Part shown: piece by piece, positions 16,706 through 25,294 of the stretch
Layout of the letters: every line of letters begins with the position of its first letter
How positions within the stretch are numbered: the stretch's first letter is position 1
Source of the DNA: Clostridium sp. CAG:343
Lineage (GTDB): Bacteria > Bacillota > Clostridia > TANB77 > CAG-508
Assembly: GCA_000431335.1 (NCBI GenBank)
Contig: FR888055.1
Location: 1 to 64,000 of the forward strand
Direction: 5' to 3'
Length of the DNA stretch: 64,000 nt
Position numbers and translations under genes: made by a program
Notes under the pieces: model-generated
What the model saw: only the letters and a program-made list of their open reading frames with translations
Told to the model about the DNA's origin: nothing
Database searches by the model: none

Positions 16706-17209
16706 TTATTTAGATTTAGTATTTTCTATTCTACTATGTATATAACCCAGTTGCTTTTTATATGATATTACAAATAATACAAGAAGAAATATGAATAATA
16801 TTGTGCATATAATTGTAGAATTAATATTTAACCAATTTTTTACTGCATATGCAAACTTAGATACTAATAGAAGAAAAAAAGTTGCTATAAAATTTCTATA
16901 CATATTGTAATCTGTAAATAGTATTTTTATTTTTTCATCTTTCTTTTCAGCCTTATAAAAATCTACACATTCTGAGCTGTCCTTTTTATTTAAGACTTTT
17001 AATTTCCACAATAATGGTTTTATAATTAAGGAGCCTACTCTGCTAATAACCAACCCTAAAAAATAATATATAAAAATTGAAATAAATATATTATCAGTAG
17101 GAATTAATTCAATATTAATATAATATCTGCAACCAACATCAAAAATAATAGCTGGTAAAATATAGTTTAGTATATTATAGTTTTCTAATTTATTTAAAAA
17201 ATCTTCCAT
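16706..17209 (-). CDS. Membrane protein of the MBL cassette, unknown
   Basis: A 167-residue protein with about four hydrophobic segments: two in the N-terminal half (around residues 15-60) and two near 105-160, separated by a charged loop (NKKDSSECVDFYKAEKKDEK). Not a family I recognise. It is the last gene of a three-gene operon, starting 2 bases after the previous stop. AAAGGA precedes the ATG. A membrane effector role is possible but is inference from context only. Confidence 0.55.
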   Translation of the reverse strand: MEDFLNKLENYNILNYILPAIIFDVGCRYYINIELIPTDNIFISIFIYYFLGLVISRVGSLIIKPLLWKLKVLNKKDSSECVDFYKAEKKDEKIKILFTDYNMYRNFIATFFLLLVSKFAYAVKNWLNINSTIICTILFIFLLVLFVISYKKQLGYIHSRIENTKSK

Positions 17210-17211
17210 AT

Positions 17212-17718
17212 TTATTTTATCCTTTCAAAATTTTCGTTTAATTTTTCAATAATATTACTTTTATAACTATTGTAAAAATCTAGTTCTGATAATGTTATTT
17301 TAAAATTTAATCCCCATTTACTACCATCGTAATAATCTGCCTCATCATTATTTTGTCTAGTCAAATATATTGATGTACATTTTAAGGTAGATAATAGTCT
17401 ATTAATTTTCTTTTTATTATTTTTAACGCAAGTTATTATAACTAATGTTTTTCCATTAAATTCTTCCTTGTGTGTATTTATATATTCTATAACAAAATTT
17501 GTATCGCCTACAACCACATAGATATTATTCATAGAATTAAAGGGAAAGCTTTCAAGAATATAATATTGTGGTAATGTAAAGTTTCCCTTTAAATACACAG
17601 TTTTCTTTATTACAAAATATAATTTAAAAATATTATATAAATAATCTTTTCTTCCTATAATTTCTGTATTGAAATTTTTATATTCTTTTTTATATGAATG
17701 TTGTAAAATGTATATCAT
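17212..17718 (-). CDS. Unknown cytoplasmic protein of the MBL cassette
   Basis: A 168-residue protein without membrane segments, apparently alpha/beta with strands such as NIYVVVGDTNFVIEYI and KTLVIITCVKNNKKK that suggest a Rossmann-like core. No recognised motif. Its start overlaps the stop of the MBL gene by four bases (ATGA), so it is translationally coupled, and the membrane gene follows at once. The tight coupling argues that the three products act together. Confidence 0.55.
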   Translation of the reverse strand: MIYILQHSYKKEYKNFNTEIIGRKDYLYNIFKLYFVIKKTVYLKGNFTLPQYYILESFPFNSMNNIYVVVGDTNFVIEYINTHKEEFNGKTLVIITCVKNNKKKINRLLSTLKCTSIYLTRQNNDEADYYDGSKWGLNFKITLSELDFYNSYKSNIIEKLNENFERIK

Positions 17719-18608
17719 ATATACGACCCCACTCTATAAGATTTTTGATAAGTTGTAGAGTTTATAGTTTTAGTGTCTTCGGTTCTAGTATTAAATATAG
17801 TATGTCCTTTGTCTTTTCCTCTACTTATTAATTCTTCTGAACCTCCTGAGCTAGAACCTTTGTTATCTGATATTATATATACTGTATCTTTATCGTCTTT
17901 TTTTATCTCAAATAACTCTTCAGCGTGATCTAGTCTTCCATGATGAGGGATTTGAATTATTTGATGTTTTTTAGCATTATCTTCAATGGCTTTTGTACTA
18001 GCATCTCCAACCAGTAAGATTTTTGATGTTCCTAAATCAATGCTTATTTGAACGCTAGCAGCATTCACGGTTGTTTCATTATCTATAGAATCCCCTTGTC
18101 TAGAATCTAAGGCTTGTCCAGCAACTTCTAATACATACTCTTTAGAAGGACCTACGACCTCTATTCCATTACATATTTGTACAAAGGAATTATCTTCATT
18201 GTAGATGTTTTGCAATACTCCCTGTTCTCCTAAAGAAGCAATATTTGAATATCTTTCTAATATTTGTCTCTTTATAGAATCTTTAGTTTTTCTATCATCA
18301 TCAATTTCTTCTAATAATTCTTCATAAAATTTTAACAATAGAATAGTATAAACTTTTTCTACTTTATTTTCTTCAATTAATTTTGGTATACCATTAAAAT
18401 GGTCTGAATCGTTATGTGATAAAACAATTATTGCTTTTTTGTCTGGACCATAATTGTTTTCTAAATATTCTATTACTTTTTCAGCATGTTCATTTGAGCC
18501 ACAGTCAAACACAACAACATCATTTCCATTATCTGATATAAAACAATCCCCAAAATCATGTTCCTTACTTTCTTTATAACTCTTAGAGCTTAACATTAAA
18601 GTATTCAT
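17715..18608 (-). CDS. MBL-fold hydrolase (ComEC/Rec2-like lactamase domain)
   Basis: About 297 residues with a metallo-beta-lactamase fold: GDCFISDNGNDVVVFDCG at the start, the metal motif LSHNDSDHFNG (H-x-D-x-D-H), LLVGDAS with a metal aspartate, and IPHHGRLDH late in the chain. This is the ComEC C-terminal subtype, here free-standing. Such hydrolases act on nucleic acids or nucleotides; the substrate is unknown. AAGGAGGG fits ATG 18608 rather than the upstream ATG. First gene of the cassette, divergent from the XRE/ImmA operon, so the two probably share a regulatory region. Confidence 0.8.
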   Translation of the reverse strand: MNTLMLSSKSYKESKEHDFGDCFISDNGNDVVVFDCGSNEHAEKVIEYLENNYGPDKKAIIVLSHNDSDHFNGIPKLIEENKVEKVYTILLLKFYEELLEEIDDDRKTKDSIKRQILERYSNIASLGEQGVLQNIYNEDNSFVQICNGIEVVGPSKEYVLEVAGQALDSRQGDSIDNETTVNAASVQISIDLGTSKILLVGDASTKAIEDNAKKHQIIQIPHHGRLDHAEELFEIKKDDKDTVYIISDNKGSSSGGSEELISRGKDKGHTIFNTRTEDTKTINSTTYQKSYRVGSYI

Positions 18609-18739
18609 AAAACCCTCCTTGTATGATATAATATTTATGTATGTATATAAAAGCACAACTTAAGTGTGATTTATATTTTTATTACATTTTGATTATACTA
18701 ACTATTTTAGCAATTGTCAATACACTATGCTAAAAAACT

Positions 18740-18788
18740 TACATTTTATTTAAAAAATATTTACATTTTATTTATTTTATAATATAAT
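18740..18788 (+). promoter_or_regulatory. Promoter of the XRE/ImmA operon with tandem repeat
   Basis: TTTACA (18760-18765), 17-base spacer, TATAAT (18783-18788). The word TTACATTTTATTT occurs twice (starting near 18739 and 18761), the second overlapping the -35; this is a likely operator for the XRE protein. The MBL cassette starts in the opposite direction. Confidence 0.6.
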
Positions 18789-18811
18789 TACTTTAAATGG
18801 AGGGAAATATT

Positions 18812-19159
18812 ATGAACGAAAATAAATTTTCTCAAATAATAAAAGAATTAAGGAAAAAAAATAATCTAACACAACAACAACTAGCTGATATAGTTGGAAT
18901 TACTGCTACAGGAGTATCATATTGGGAATCTGGAAATGCAACTCCAAACACTGAAACATTAAATAAATTATCAAATTATTTTGGAGTTACTGTTAATTAT
19001 TTATTAGGAATTAAAGATAAAATAGAGGAAGAAGATAATTCTAGGACTGCTATAATTTTTAGAAAAGCTGAACAAGTAGATCCAAAAGAAAAAGAAAAGC
19101 TACTGGACATATTAGATAGCACAATAGATATATTTTTAGGGAATAACAAGAATGGTTAA
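18812..19159 (+). CDS. XRE family transcriptional regulator
   Basis: About 115 residues: an N-terminal HTH (LRKKNNLTQQQLADIVGITATGVSYWESG) and a C-terminal helical part. Together with the overlapping ImmA-like protease gene it forms the repressor/anti-repressor pair common in ICEs (ICEBs1 ImmR/ImmA type). GGAGGG fits ATG 18812, five codons below the first ATG. It probably controls its own operon and perhaps the divergent MBL cassette or excision. Confidence 0.85.
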   Translation: MNENKFSQIIKELRKKNNLTQQQLADIVGITATGVSYWESGNATPNTETLNKLSNYFGVTVNYLLGIKDKIEEEDNSRTAIIFRKAEQVDPKEKEKLLDILDSTIDIFLGNNKNG

Positions 19160-19784
19160 ACCAAATTTTAAAAGAGCGAAAGAAGAAGCTTACAAAACTT
19201 TAATGTTACAAGAAAATTTTTCTTTTCCAATAAATCCTAAAAATATAAAATTAAAAGAATATGATATTAAAATAATCAGTTTCCAAGAATATGCACAAAA
19301 GACAAATCTGAGTATAAATCAATTAACTTCTAATGGAAATACTAATGATGGATATACATATATTAAAAACAACAATATATTAATTTTTTATAATGAGGAT
19401 ATAGAAACAGAAGGAAGAAAAACTTGGACAATATCTCATGAATTAGGACATATAGTTTTAAACCATACTACTCAATGTGATAAAAATGAAGCTGAAGCTA
19501 ATTTCTTTGCAGCTCAATTATTAGCACCTCAATGTGTTTTAAAAGACTTAGTTAAAAATGGTGCGAAAATAACACCTTTATATTTATCTGAAAAATTTAA
19601 AATATCTAAGGAAGCTAGTGAAAATTGTATTAATACTTTAGGTAAAGTTATTGATAATGAATTTATAACAACGGATTATGATGATATTGTAATACAATTA
19701 TTTAAACCATATATCAGTATAGATTATTCCTACGATTCATATTTTGATGAATTAGAGGATAGAAGAAAAAGCTTTTATTTTTAA
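19152..19784 (+). CDS. ImmA/IrrE family metallo-endopeptidase
   Basis: A 210-residue protein with the zinc protease motif HELGHIVLNH near residue 96 (H-E-x-x-H), preceded by GRKTWTIS, and EAEANFFAAQLLAP after it, as in ImmA/IrrE proteins. These cleave the partner XRE repressor on a cellular signal such as DNA damage. It overlaps the end of the XRE gene by 8 bases, so the two are coupled. Second gene of a five-gene operon. Confidence 0.88.
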   Translation: MVKPNFKRAKEEAYKTLMLQENFSFPINPKNIKLKEYDIKIISFQEYAQKTNLSINQLTSNGNTNDGYTYIKNNNILIFYNEDIETEGRKTWTISHELGHIVLNHTTQCDKNEAEANFFAAQLLAPQCVLKDLVKNGAKITPLYLSEKFKISKEASENCINTLGKVIDNEFITTDYDDIVIQLFKPYISIDYSYDSYFDELEDRRKSFYF

Positions 19785-19824
19785 GGCTATATAAATATTA
19801 ATTGTAAGAAAGGGAAATAACTCT

Positions 19825-20307
19825 ATGTTTGAATTATTTGAAGTAGAAGAAAAAGACAAAAATATTATTTATAATTTAATGCAACTATATACTTATGAAT
19901 TAAGCTTTTTTGAAGATGAAACAACTAATTTTCAACTAATAGAAAACGGTTTGTTTAAAATGAGTAAGTATATAGAATTATATTGGACACAAGAAAAAAG
20001 GCATCCATATATTTTAAAATGTGATGGTAAATTAGCAGGTTTTGTTTTAGAAAGATTTAATGAAAATGGAATGAATGAGATAGCAGAATTTTTTGTTTTA
20101 AATAAATATAGAACACTTGGAGCTGGAACATTTATGGCAAACGAAATGTTTAAAAAATATAAAGGAAAATGGGAGATACGAACATTATTAAAAAATAAAC
20201 GAGCTCAAGAATTTTGGAGAAAAGTTGTAAATAATGCTAGTAATGGAAACTATGAAGAACATTTAATAAGAGATAATACTAGATATGCATTTTATTTTGA
20301 GAATTAA
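19825..20307 (+). CDS. GNAT family N-acetyltransferase
   Basis: A 160-residue GNAT protein with EIAEFFVLNKYRTLGAG corresponding to motif A (the loop is RTLGAGTFMA, a less basic version) and a late RAQEFWRKVVN motif. Substrate unknown. AAGAAAGGG precedes the ATG. Third gene of the XRE/ImmA-led operon, 40 bases after ImmA; element cargo. Confidence 0.75.
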   Translation: MFELFEVEEKDKNIIYNLMQLYTYELSFFEDETTNFQLIENGLFKMSKYIELYWTQEKRHPYILKCDGKLAGFVLERFNENGMNEIAEFFVLNKYRTLGAGTFMANEMFKKYKGKWEIRTLLKNKRAQEFWRKVVNNASNGNYEEHLIRDNTRYAFYFEN

Positions 20308-20342
20308 AATAACAAATATAATTTTAAAAGGAGCTAATAATT

Positions 20343-21134
20343 ATGATAGATATTTCAAAGGCAAAAATTGCATTCAAAAAATTTTTAGACAAGTACGAAG
20401 ATAAAAGTGATTTAAGTTTTCAATTAAAAGTTGTACATACATATCACGTCGCAGAAAATTCAAAATATATTGCAGAAAAATTAAATCTGAGTAAAGAAGA
20501 TATAGAACTTGCAGAATTAATTGGATTACTTCATGATATAGGAAGATTTGAAGAATTAAAAATAACAAAAGAGTTAAATAGTGTAAAATTCGATCATGCA
20601 ACACATGGCTCAACAATGTTATTTGAGAATGGAATGATTAGAAATTTTATAGAAGACAGTCAATACGATGAAATAATAAAGAAATCAATAGAGAATCATA
20701 GTAGATTAGTTATTGAAAAAGGATTAAATGAAAGAGAATTATTGCATTCAAAAATAATCAGAGATGCAGATAAATTAGATAATTATAGGGTAAAGAAAGA
20801 AGAAAAAATAGAAGCAATCTTCCCTAAAAGAGTAAATAAAAAAGAAGATATGGAAGAATGCTTGTTAAGTGATAAAGTATATGAAACCGTATTAAATAGA
20901 GAGTGTGTTAATATCTATGATAGAGTAACACCATTAGACTTTTGGGTTTGCATATTGGCATTTACATTTGATTTGAATTTTGATGTAACATATAATATCG
21001 TAAAAGAAAATGACTATATAAATATATTAATAGATAGATTTGATTATAAAGATATAGACACAAGTATTAGGATGGAAAATATAAGAAATATTATAAATAA
21101 ATTTATAGATGAAAAAATAACAAATTTTAAGTAA
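20343..21134 (+). CDS. HD domain phosphohydrolase
   Basis: A 263-residue protein with HTYHVAENS near residue 35, GLLHDIGRFEEL near 64 (the HD metal pair), NHSRL and a later DADKLDNYR, the four elements of an HD-superfamily metal site. Likely a nucleotide or phosphate-ester hydrolase. AAAGGAG precedes the ATG. It is followed 12 bases later by a HAD phosphatase in the same operon, hinting at consecutive dephosphorylation steps; substrates unknown. Confidence 0.8.
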   Translation: MIDISKAKIAFKKFLDKYEDKSDLSFQLKVVHTYHVAENSKYIAEKLNLSKEDIELAELIGLLHDIGRFEELKITKELNSVKFDHATHGSTMLFENGMIRNFIEDSQYDEIIKKSIENHSRLVIEKGLNERELLHSKIIRDADKLDNYRVKKEEKIEAIFPKRVNKKEDMEECLLSDKVYETVLNRECVNIYDRVTPLDFWVCILAFTFDLNFDVTYNIVKENDYINILIDRFDYKDIDTSIRMENIRNIINKFIDEKITNFK

Positions 21135-21146
21135 TAGGGTGATAAT

Positions 21147-21968
21147 ATGATACTAATAAATGATAGAATTAAAGAACTATTCAACGTCTCTACCAATGAC
21201 TTATACATATTAACAGATTTTGATGGAACTATAACGAAAGATTCTAGTGATAGTTCTTGGGCTAGCATTTTCAAAAATCCTAATGTAACAGATGAATTTG
21301 TTCAAGAATGTATAAGAATATTTAATTATTACCATAAATATGAAATTGACGAAAGCATTCCACTAGAAGAAAAAATGGTAATTATGAGTGAATGGTATAA
21401 CAAAAACATAGAAACACTAAAAAAGTTTGGTATTACTGAACAAACAATAAATTACTCAGCTAATAATGAGAATATAATGTATTTTAGAGATGGTGCAAAA
21501 GAATTTTTAAAAGAAATGAATGATAGAGGCATTCCTATAATAGTAATATCAGCAGGAGTAGGAAATATTATACAACAATTTTTAATCAATAATGACTGTA
21601 ATTTTCCCAATATTTATATTTGCTCAAATTTCTTGGAATATGAAGATGGCGTTATTAGAAGCATTAGAGATAATAATTTAATACATCCATTAAATAAAAA
21701 TGAAATCTCATTGCCGACACATATTCAAGAGAAAGTTGCTAATAGAAATACTATTATACTTCTTGGAAATAGTATCTCAGATATTAAAATGATAAATGAT
21801 AGAACGAAAACATATAGAATAGGATTTTTAGATGAAAAAGTAGAAGATAGAATATCTGCATTTCAAGAGCACTATGATGTGGTGTGTACAGATAATACAT
21901 CATATTATGAATTAGGAAAGAGAATATCAGAGCATTTAAATAGAGCAACGGATAAAGAAGAAAGATAG
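21147..21968 (+). CDS. HAD hydrolase, pyrimidine 5'-nucleotidase-like
   Basis: A 273-residue HAD phosphatase. The nucleophile motif is TDFDGTIT near residue 26, motif II VISAG near 134 and motif IV GNSISDIKM late in the chain. The long cap between motifs I and II and the overall layout resemble the UMPH-1 / cytosolic 5'-nucleotidase III group that dephosphorylates pyrimidine monophosphates. That subfamily call is moderate. Last gene of the operon, ended by a strong hairpin. Confidence 0.72.
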   Translation: MILINDRIKELFNVSTNDLYILTDFDGTITKDSSDSSWASIFKNPNVTDEFVQECIRIFNYYHKYEIDESIPLEEKMVIMSEWYNKNIETLKKFGITEQTINYSANNENIMYFRDGAKEFLKEMNDRGIPIIVISAGVGNIIQQFLINNDCNFPNIYICSNFLEYEDGVIRSIRDNNLIHPLNKNEISLPTHIQEKVANRNTIILLGNSISDIKMINDRTKTYRIGFLDEKVEDRISAFQEHYDVVCTDNTSYYELGKRISEHLNRATDKEER

Positions 21969-21990
21969 TATATAGTTAATTTATATGTGA

Positions 21991-22030
21991 AATTAGATAA
22001 GGGACTAATCCCCCTATCTAATTCTTTTTT
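21991..22030. terminator. Terminator between cargo operon and relaxase
   Basis: Arms AATTAGATA (21991-21999) and TATCTAATT (22015-22023) with inner G/C pairs, followed by CTTTTTTT on the plus strand. The stop codon of the convergent relaxase lies inside the hairpin. Confidence 0.75.
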
Positions 22031-23327
22031 TATCTTTATTTTTTAAACCTTCCAACTCATTATTTAGTTGATTTTCTGCTACTCTATTTTTTATTAGAAT
22101 AGCTTCTTTTTCGCCTTTTTCAGCTTTAGTAATAATTCGTTTGCAAGTTTGTATTTTTGAATTTATTTTATTTATATCTTTTGTGAGATTATTTAATTTA
22201 TATTCAAGAAAAGACCTATCAGTTTCATTAGTAGTTTTCTTATATATCTGCCTTATTTTTTCTCGTTCTGCCTTTAATGGTGTAACTTCTTCAATATATT
22301 TAATTCTTAAATTTTGAACAGCTTCTTTCGAGTTTAGATTATAAGTGCATATTAAACTCATTTCATCTGCTAATTTATTAAATTTATCTATTTCTTGATA
22401 ATATTCTTTTGTTCTTTTTTCATAATGAATTTTAGGTGGCAATTTTCCGAGTAGATATAAATAATGCACATATAACCTATAAAAAGAGGAGGTCTTTAAT
22501 TTTTCTTGATCAATCTTAATACCATCATATATTCTTACCTTATATACTTTTTCCTGTTTATTTGCATTTATATAATCATATAATCCTCTATGATATATTC
22601 TAGTTTTAATATTTTCAAAAGTATAATCTTCTCCAAATGCTCTTGCAAGCCTTATATTTCTATTATAGTACGGAGATGAAACAGACATATAATTTCCAGA
22701 TTTTTTTATATAATAGCCTTTATAATTTAATATATCCACAAACTCTTGATATTTTTGAGCATCTTTAATTGCTTCATCAATATCAGCTTTTATAAGTTCC
22801 ATTTTTCCAGAATTACGGTTATAATTTGCAATTCTACTTTTGGCTATATCACTCACTTGAGTAGCTTTTGTACTTTTAATTATAGATAGTCCATATTTTC
22901 TACAAATAGCATCATTTGTTTCTCGAAGTAAAGCAATTTCTACATTTGAATTATGATATTTATTTCCATCTATAAATGAAACTGAATTTAAAACTATATG
23001 ATTATGAACATTTTGCTTATTAGTATGAGTGCAAACTATAACTTGATATCTGTCTCCCCATAGTTCTTCAGCAAGTTCCATTCCAATTTTATTACACTTG
23101 TCTGGAGAAATTTCATTACCATTGAAAGATTGTATTATATGATAACCTAATCTGCCATCTTCTTTATGAAATGCTTTTTTAGTTAGCGTCATTTGAGAAT
23201 AGGCTGTTTGTGGTAAACAATTTATACCAGATACTAAAATACCATTTTCAGTTTTTTCTCCATTCATTGCATAATTTATTACTGCATCTAAATTTTTCTT
23301 AATAACTTTATATTTTGTAATTGCCAT
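22014..23327 (-). CDS. mobA: MOBP-type relaxase
   Basis: A 437-residue relaxase. The N-terminal ~150 residues show the MobA/VirD2 nuclease: a Tyr-containing first motif (VINYAMNGEKT), GRLGYHIIQSF and the metal motif VCTHTNKQNVHNHIVLNSV (three histidines). The C-terminal part is lysine-rich and coiled-coil-like. It nicks the oriT and leads the strand into a helper conjugation channel. AAAGGAGG precedes the ATG; mobC is just upstream in the same operon. Confidence 0.9.
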   Translation of the reverse strand: MAITKYKVIKKNLDAVINYAMNGEKTENGILVSGINCLPQTAYSQMTLTKKAFHKEDGRLGYHIIQSFNGNEISPDKCNKIGMELAEELWGDRYQVIVCTHTNKQNVHNHIVLNSVSFIDGNKYHNSNVEIALLRETNDAICRKYGLSIIKSTKATQVSDIAKSRIANYNRNSGKMELIKADIDEAIKDAQKYQEFVDILNYKGYYIKKSGNYMSVSSPYYNRNIRLARAFGEDYTFENIKTRIYHRGLYDYINANKQEKVYKVRIYDGIKIDQEKLKTSSFYRLYVHYLYLLGKLPPKIHYEKRTKEYYQEIDKFNKLADEMSLICTYNLNSKEAVQNLRIKYIEEVTPLKAEREKIRQIYKKTTNETDRSFLEYKLNNLTKDINKINSKIQTCKRIITKAEKGEKEAILIKNRVAENQLNNELEGLKNKDKKRIR

Positions 23328-23341
23328 TTAAATACCTCCTT

Positions 23342-23665
23342 TTATTTTTGTCTTGAATAAATTTTTCTTTCAAACCTTAAAATAAAATCAGCTAAAGTAT
23401 TTGAAATATATTTATAATCATCGTGAGAAACACTGTATCTTGAATTTGCAACTTTAGCAATTTGATTTATATTATTTGCTATGCCATATAAATCTCTTTG
23501 AAAAGATTTTATTTCTTCAGTTGGTTGAGCTTTTATTCTATAACTTTTGATTAAACTTCTAATAAATTCAGCTTCACTTAAACCTGCTTCCTTTGATTTT
23601 CTTTTTAATAATTCATTTTCTTTTATATCTAACCATATTTGTTTTTTTATATTTCTTTTTCTCAT
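23342..23665 (-). CDS. mobC: MobC-like relaxosome protein
   Basis: About 107 residues with a basic N terminus and a ribbon-helix-helix-like segment (KSKEAGLSEAEFIRSLIKSY), then GIANNINQIAKVAN, the conserved block of MobC relaxosome accessory proteins. It should bind near oriT and help the relaxase, whose gene begins 14 bases after its stop. The ATG at 23674 is too close to AAAGGAG, so ATG 23665 is preferred. Confidence 0.85.
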   Translation of the reverse strand: MRKRNIKKQIWLDIKENELLKRKSKEAGLSEAEFIRSLIKSYRIKAQPTEEIKSFQRDLYGIANNINQIAKVANSRYSVSHDDYKYISNTLADFILRFERKIYSRQK

Positions 23666-23689
23666 AATTTTCATTCTCCTTTTTCAAAA

Positions 23690-23850
23690 AAATTGGCAGT
23701 CTTTTTTCTAAAAGACTGCCAGAAAAATGCTTATACTTTTAAGGGGATTGGGGAAGAAATTCCCCATAAATTAGTTTTAGCGTAAAACTACAAGCGGTAT
23801 TTATACGGGAGTATAAATGCGATGCTTGCTTTCAAAATAGCATAAAGTTT
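23690..23850. other. Putative oriT region
   Basis: The 240-base gap upstream of mobC holds four nested inverted repeats: GGCAGTCTTTT/AAAAGACTGCC; GGGGAA GAAA TTCCCC; TAGTTTTA GCG TAAAACTA; and ATTTATAC GGGA GTATAAAT, with a further AAGCGG ... GCTTGC. Dense inverted repeats directly upstream of mobC-mobA are the usual place of an oriT. The exact nick site cannot be named from sequence. Confidence 0.6.
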
Positions 23851-23916
23851 TAAAGTATCTAAAACATACTAAAAAAGAGAAGAAAGTTTTAGATTTCTTC
23901 TCTTAAAAAAGTTATT

Positions 23917-24240
23917 TTAGCCTTTAATAATTCCTAAATTTTTAAAATAAAAATAGTTTTCTCTTGCTCCTAAAAAGAAAATTTTTCTATCTTCATAATC
24001 ACTCATCTGTAAATAAAGAGATACTAACTTTTGCAACATTTTGCATTCTTCTTCGTTTAAATTCATAGCTTTATCATCTTCAAAAAGTAATTGCAAATTT
24101 GGATACATCTCCATAATTTCACTAACTTTATTTTGCAATTCTTTATATTCAGGATTATTATTTTTTAGTTCAACTCTTGCAGCATCTATTAACTCACTAA
24201 ATTCAATTGAATTTATATCATATAATCTTATTTCTTCCAT
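23917..24240 (-). CDS. Unknown element protein
   Basis: A 107-residue acidic, helical protein (SELIDAARVELKNNNPEYKELQNKV) without recognised motifs or membrane segments. RBS AAGAGGT precedes the ATG. It lies between TnpV and the oriT region in the mobilisation module; small proteins of this position in similar elements are uncharacterised. Function unknown. Confidence 0.55.
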   Translation of the reverse strand: MEEIRLYDINSIEFSELIDAARVELKNNNPEYKELQNKVSEIMEMYPNLQLLFEDDKAMNLNEEECKMLQKLVSLYLQMSDYEDRKIFFLGARENYFYFKNLGIIKG

Positions 24241-24257
24241 AACTTTTACCTCTTTTC

Positions 24258-24653
24258 CTATACATATATTAATTCTTTAAATATAATTTCTTCAACACGA
24301 TTTTTAATATTGTTCATGCATCTAACCCATTCCATTTGATTAGTTGCTTTTAATTCTTCAGTTATATTTTCTTGCTCTGCAAATTGTTTCATTAACAAAT
24401 GAAATCTTTCATTGGCTGTTTTATCTATTTCTAATAAATGACTTCTTAATTTATTATCAAGCCATAAAATTGTATATTCTACTTTCTTATGCTCTAATAA
24501 ATATTTCAATCTTAACTTTCCATATTTACCAAGTTCACTTTTATTTACACTAGCCGAATCGACTAAATTTGGAAAGTAGAAATCACCTTTTCTTATATAT
24601 TCAATTCCTTTTTTTTCATCAATAAATCTATCTTTTAATTCTTTATTTTCCAT
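24258..24653 (-). CDS. tnpV: TnpV-like transposon-encoded protein
   Basis: A 131-residue protein. YIRKGDFYFPNLV, then LGKYGKLRLKYLLEHKKVEYT, LEIDKTANERFHLLM and MEWVRCMNNIKNRVEEII match in order the conserved blocks of TnpV, a protein of unknown role found in clostridial transposons and integrative elements. AAAGGAG precedes the ATG. Supports the view that this segment belongs to a clostridial mobilizable element. Confidence 0.8.
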   Translation of the reverse strand: MENKELKDRFIDEKKGIEYIRKGDFYFPNLVDSASVNKSELGKYGKLRLKYLLEHKKVEYTILWLDNKLRSHLLEIDKTANERFHLLMKQFAEQENITEELKATNQMEWVRCMNNIKNRVEEIIFKELIYV

Positions 24654-24723
24654 AATTTTAAATCTCCTTTTCTATACATTACAATATAATTTATCTAATT
24701 GTTCAGGTGCATAAACTCTTTGT

Positions 24724-25227
24724 TCATAATTTGAATATGAATTTTTTTCTCTGGGGCGTATTACTATAATTAGTTTTATTATATTTATTATTACTACATC
24801 GTAAATTCTCCGACTCTTGATTCGTAAATTTTCCGTTTCTTGAATCGTAATTTTTACGGCTCATAATTTTTTCGGTTGATATATGATTTATCTTTCCAAC
24901 ATAGATAATATTCTTTTTTCTAAAACCTAACCTCTTTTCATATATCAATTTTACATTGTTTAGCTCTCTAAATGCTTTTGTGACTGTTTTGTCTGATAAG
25001 TTTAGTTTCTCCCCAGCCTCTTTTCTTGAAAATATTAAAAATATATTTCCATCTTCATCAATCCATTCATTTTTCATTGAAACTGATAGTCTATCTAGTA
25101 AAAGTGCATATAATAATTTACTATCTGAATTTAGTTTCTCATAATATGGATTTATAAATAGTTCTTTTGGAACTTGATAAAAAGTATTTTCAAGACATTC
25201 ATTCACTTTATAAGGTATAAAATCCAT
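24724..25227 (-). CDS. RepA-like replication initiator (N-terminal type)
   Basis: About 167 residues. The start (FYQVPKELFINPYYEKLNSDSKLLYALLLDRLSVSM), followed by the winged-helix block (FSRKEAGEKLNLSDKTVTKAFRELN), matches the replication initiator protein A N-terminal domain found on elements and plasmids of Bacillota. The C-terminal 60 residues are low-complexity and basic. AAAGGAG fits ATG 25227, not the upstream ATG. It may allow element replication after excision. Confidence 0.82.
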   Translation of the reverse strand: MDFIPYKVNECLENTFYQVPKELFINPYYEKLNSDSKLLYALLLDRLSVSMKNEWIDEDGNIFLIFSRKEAGEKLNLSDKTVTKAFRELNNVKLIYEKRLGFRKKNIIYVGKINHISTEKIMSRKNYDSRNGKFTNQESENLRCSNNKYNKTNYSNTPQRKKFIFKL

Positions 25228-25294
25228 AGCAATAGTTCTCCTTTCAGTTTTTTTGAACAACACTGAAAGTGCCTAAATATCAATGAATTTTGCT

